A stretch of 8,232 bases of DNA, from assembly GCA_959018155.1 (NCBI GenBank), contig CAUEKH010000096.1:1-8232 (forward strand), read 5' to 3'. The DNA is from an uncultured Hungatella sp. GTDB lineage: Bacteria; Bacillota; Clostridia; Lachnospirales; Lachnospiraceae. Shown here piece after piece: positions 7,290 to 8,232 of the stretch (position 1 is the first letter of the stretch; every line of letters starts with the position of its first letter). A program made the position numbers and the translations under genes. The notes below the pieces were generated by a model. The model was given only the letters and a program-made list of their open reading frames with translations, had not been told where the DNA came from and made no database searches.

Positions 7290-8232
7290 TCACCCCATTT
7301 CCTTAATACGCGGATCCGTCACACAGTAGAGGATATCCGACAGTAAGTTGCCCAGGATGACCAGGGTTGAGGACAGAACCAGAATCATCATGACAATCGG
7401 ATAGTCCATAGACTGAATTGCCTTGATGAAGTACGGCCCGATTCCCGGCCAGCCGAAGATAGTTTCGGTAATAATAGCGCCCGTGACCAGCATGGGAAGC
7501 GCCATGCCAAGCTTGGTGATAACCGGCAGAAGCACGTTCTTGCAGACGTGTTTGAACATGATTTCCGATTTGGAAGCGCCAAATGCCGTCTGCACCATGA
7601 CGTAATCCTCAGAGTACTGGGTGATGGTCGCAGACCTGACGTACCGCAAGTTGTCCGGCAGAAATGCCAGCGTCAGGGAAAAATACGGCATAAAGAAATG
7701 CTTCAAATAATCTACGATAGAACTTTCTTTTCCAATTGTGTGCATTCCCACAATCGGGAAGAGACGCAGCTTATATCCCAGGAAATAAATCAGCATCAGT
7801 CCCACCCAGAAGGTAGGCAGGGCGATTCCGACAGAAGCCAGCCCGTCAATACATTTATCCAGCCTCTTGTTCTTGTGAGAACCTGCTAACAGCCCCAGAA
7901 CGATCGCCAGCACATACGCGGTTAAGTAGGCCGGCAGAATCAGTTTGATTGTGTTGGGGATTCTGACTGACAAATCTGTTGCAATACTCTGGTGTGTAAC
8001 GATAGAATAGCCGAAATTACCACTTAAGACACCGCCAATCCAGCGAAAATACTGTTCGTAAACAGGTCTGTCATAGCCATACTTGGCTCTGATAAGCGCG
8101 ATGGTTTCCGGTGACATCTTCGGCGTCGTCATGGCATCAACCGCATCATAGGGGGCCAGATGCATCAGGGTAAAACAGATTACCGTAATGATAATCAGCA
8201 TGGGGATGGCGGTTAAAATACGTTTGGAAATA
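7290..8232 (-). CDS. oppB: Oligopeptide/dipeptide-type ABC transporter permease (B subunit), 5' end outside window
   Basis: The second permease, partial: the frame is open to the window edge. The 313 visible residues begin ISKRILTAIPM, the usual start region of this family, so only a few residues are missing and the ATG at 8201 is internal. Counting from the first visible residue, membrane segments lie at about 6-26, 96-117, 128-152, 178-193, 236-258 and 279-301. A long external loop (about 27-93) follows the first segment and includes GYDRPVYEQYFRWI and GNFGYS. The EAA loop is at about 210-230 (QTAFGASKSEIMFKH), and the end has FGWPGIGPY and TDPRI, both family hallmarks. The usual LAPGDP after the first segment reads LAPYDA here (25-30), a mild departure. 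Permease C follows after 4 nt. The operon promoter and any binding-protein gene lie beyond the window. Confidence 0.94.
   Translation of the reverse strand, partial: ISKRILTAIPMLIIITVICFTLMHLAPYDAVDAMTTPKMSPETIALIRAKYGYDRPVYEQYFRWIGGVLSGNFGYSIVTHQSIATDLSVRIPNTIKLILPAYLTAYVLAIVLGLLAGSHKNKRLDKCIDGLASVGIALPTFWVGLMLIYFLGYKLRLFPIVGMHTIGKESSIVDYLKHFFMPYFSLTLAFLPDNLRYVRSATITQYSEDYVMVQTAFGASKSEIMFKHVCKNVLLPVITKLGMALPMLVTGAIITETIFGWPGIGPYFIKAIQSMDYPIVMMILVLSSTLVILGNLLSDILYCVTDPRIKEMG

Overview
The window reads like the chromosome of an anaerobic Firmicute, most likely a Lachnospiraceae-type Clostridium. That placement is inferred from moderate GC coding sequence, strong AGGAGG-type ribosome binding sites, AT-rich promoter DNA and the protein flavour; no marker gene fixes it. 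Every gene I can support lies on the minus strand, so transcription runs from high to low coordinates.

Region 1 (8232 to about 4285) is the distal part of an Opp/Dpp-type peptide-family ABC importer operon: permease B (7290-8232, cut at the window edge), permease C (6389-7285), ATPase D (5338-6375) and ATPase F (4356-5345). Gaps are 4 and 13 nt and the last pair overlaps by 8 nt, so the genes should be co-transcribed and partly translationally coupled. The run ends in a well-formed intrinsic terminator (4289-4328). The substrate-binding protein is not in the window, so the ligand is unknown.

Region 2 (4281 to 3733) holds a 5'-truncated remnant of a TipAS-type (MerR/TipAL) regulator gene that begins right at the opp terminator T-tract. 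It is followed by an AT-rich intergenic stretch of 234 bases with a good sigma-70-type promoter whose -35 box and spacer lie inside a perfect 15-bp inverted repeat. The repeat contains two NrdR-box-like cores.

Region 3 (3732 to 50) is a class I ribonucleotide reductase operon, nrdA then nrdB. The alpha subunit carries a complete ATP-cone, the active-site cysteines and the C-terminal redox cysteine pair. The beta subunit has all six metal ligands and the radical tyrosine. Together they reduce ribonucleotides to deoxyribonucleotides, and the promoter architecture suggests repression by NrdR. Bases 1-49 downstream of nrdB hold no gene or clear terminator.

I do not see an undescribed multi-gene system. 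The points most worth a second look are the operator/promoter arrangement, the truncated TipAS gene at a terminator junction, and the extended N-terminal half of NrdA.
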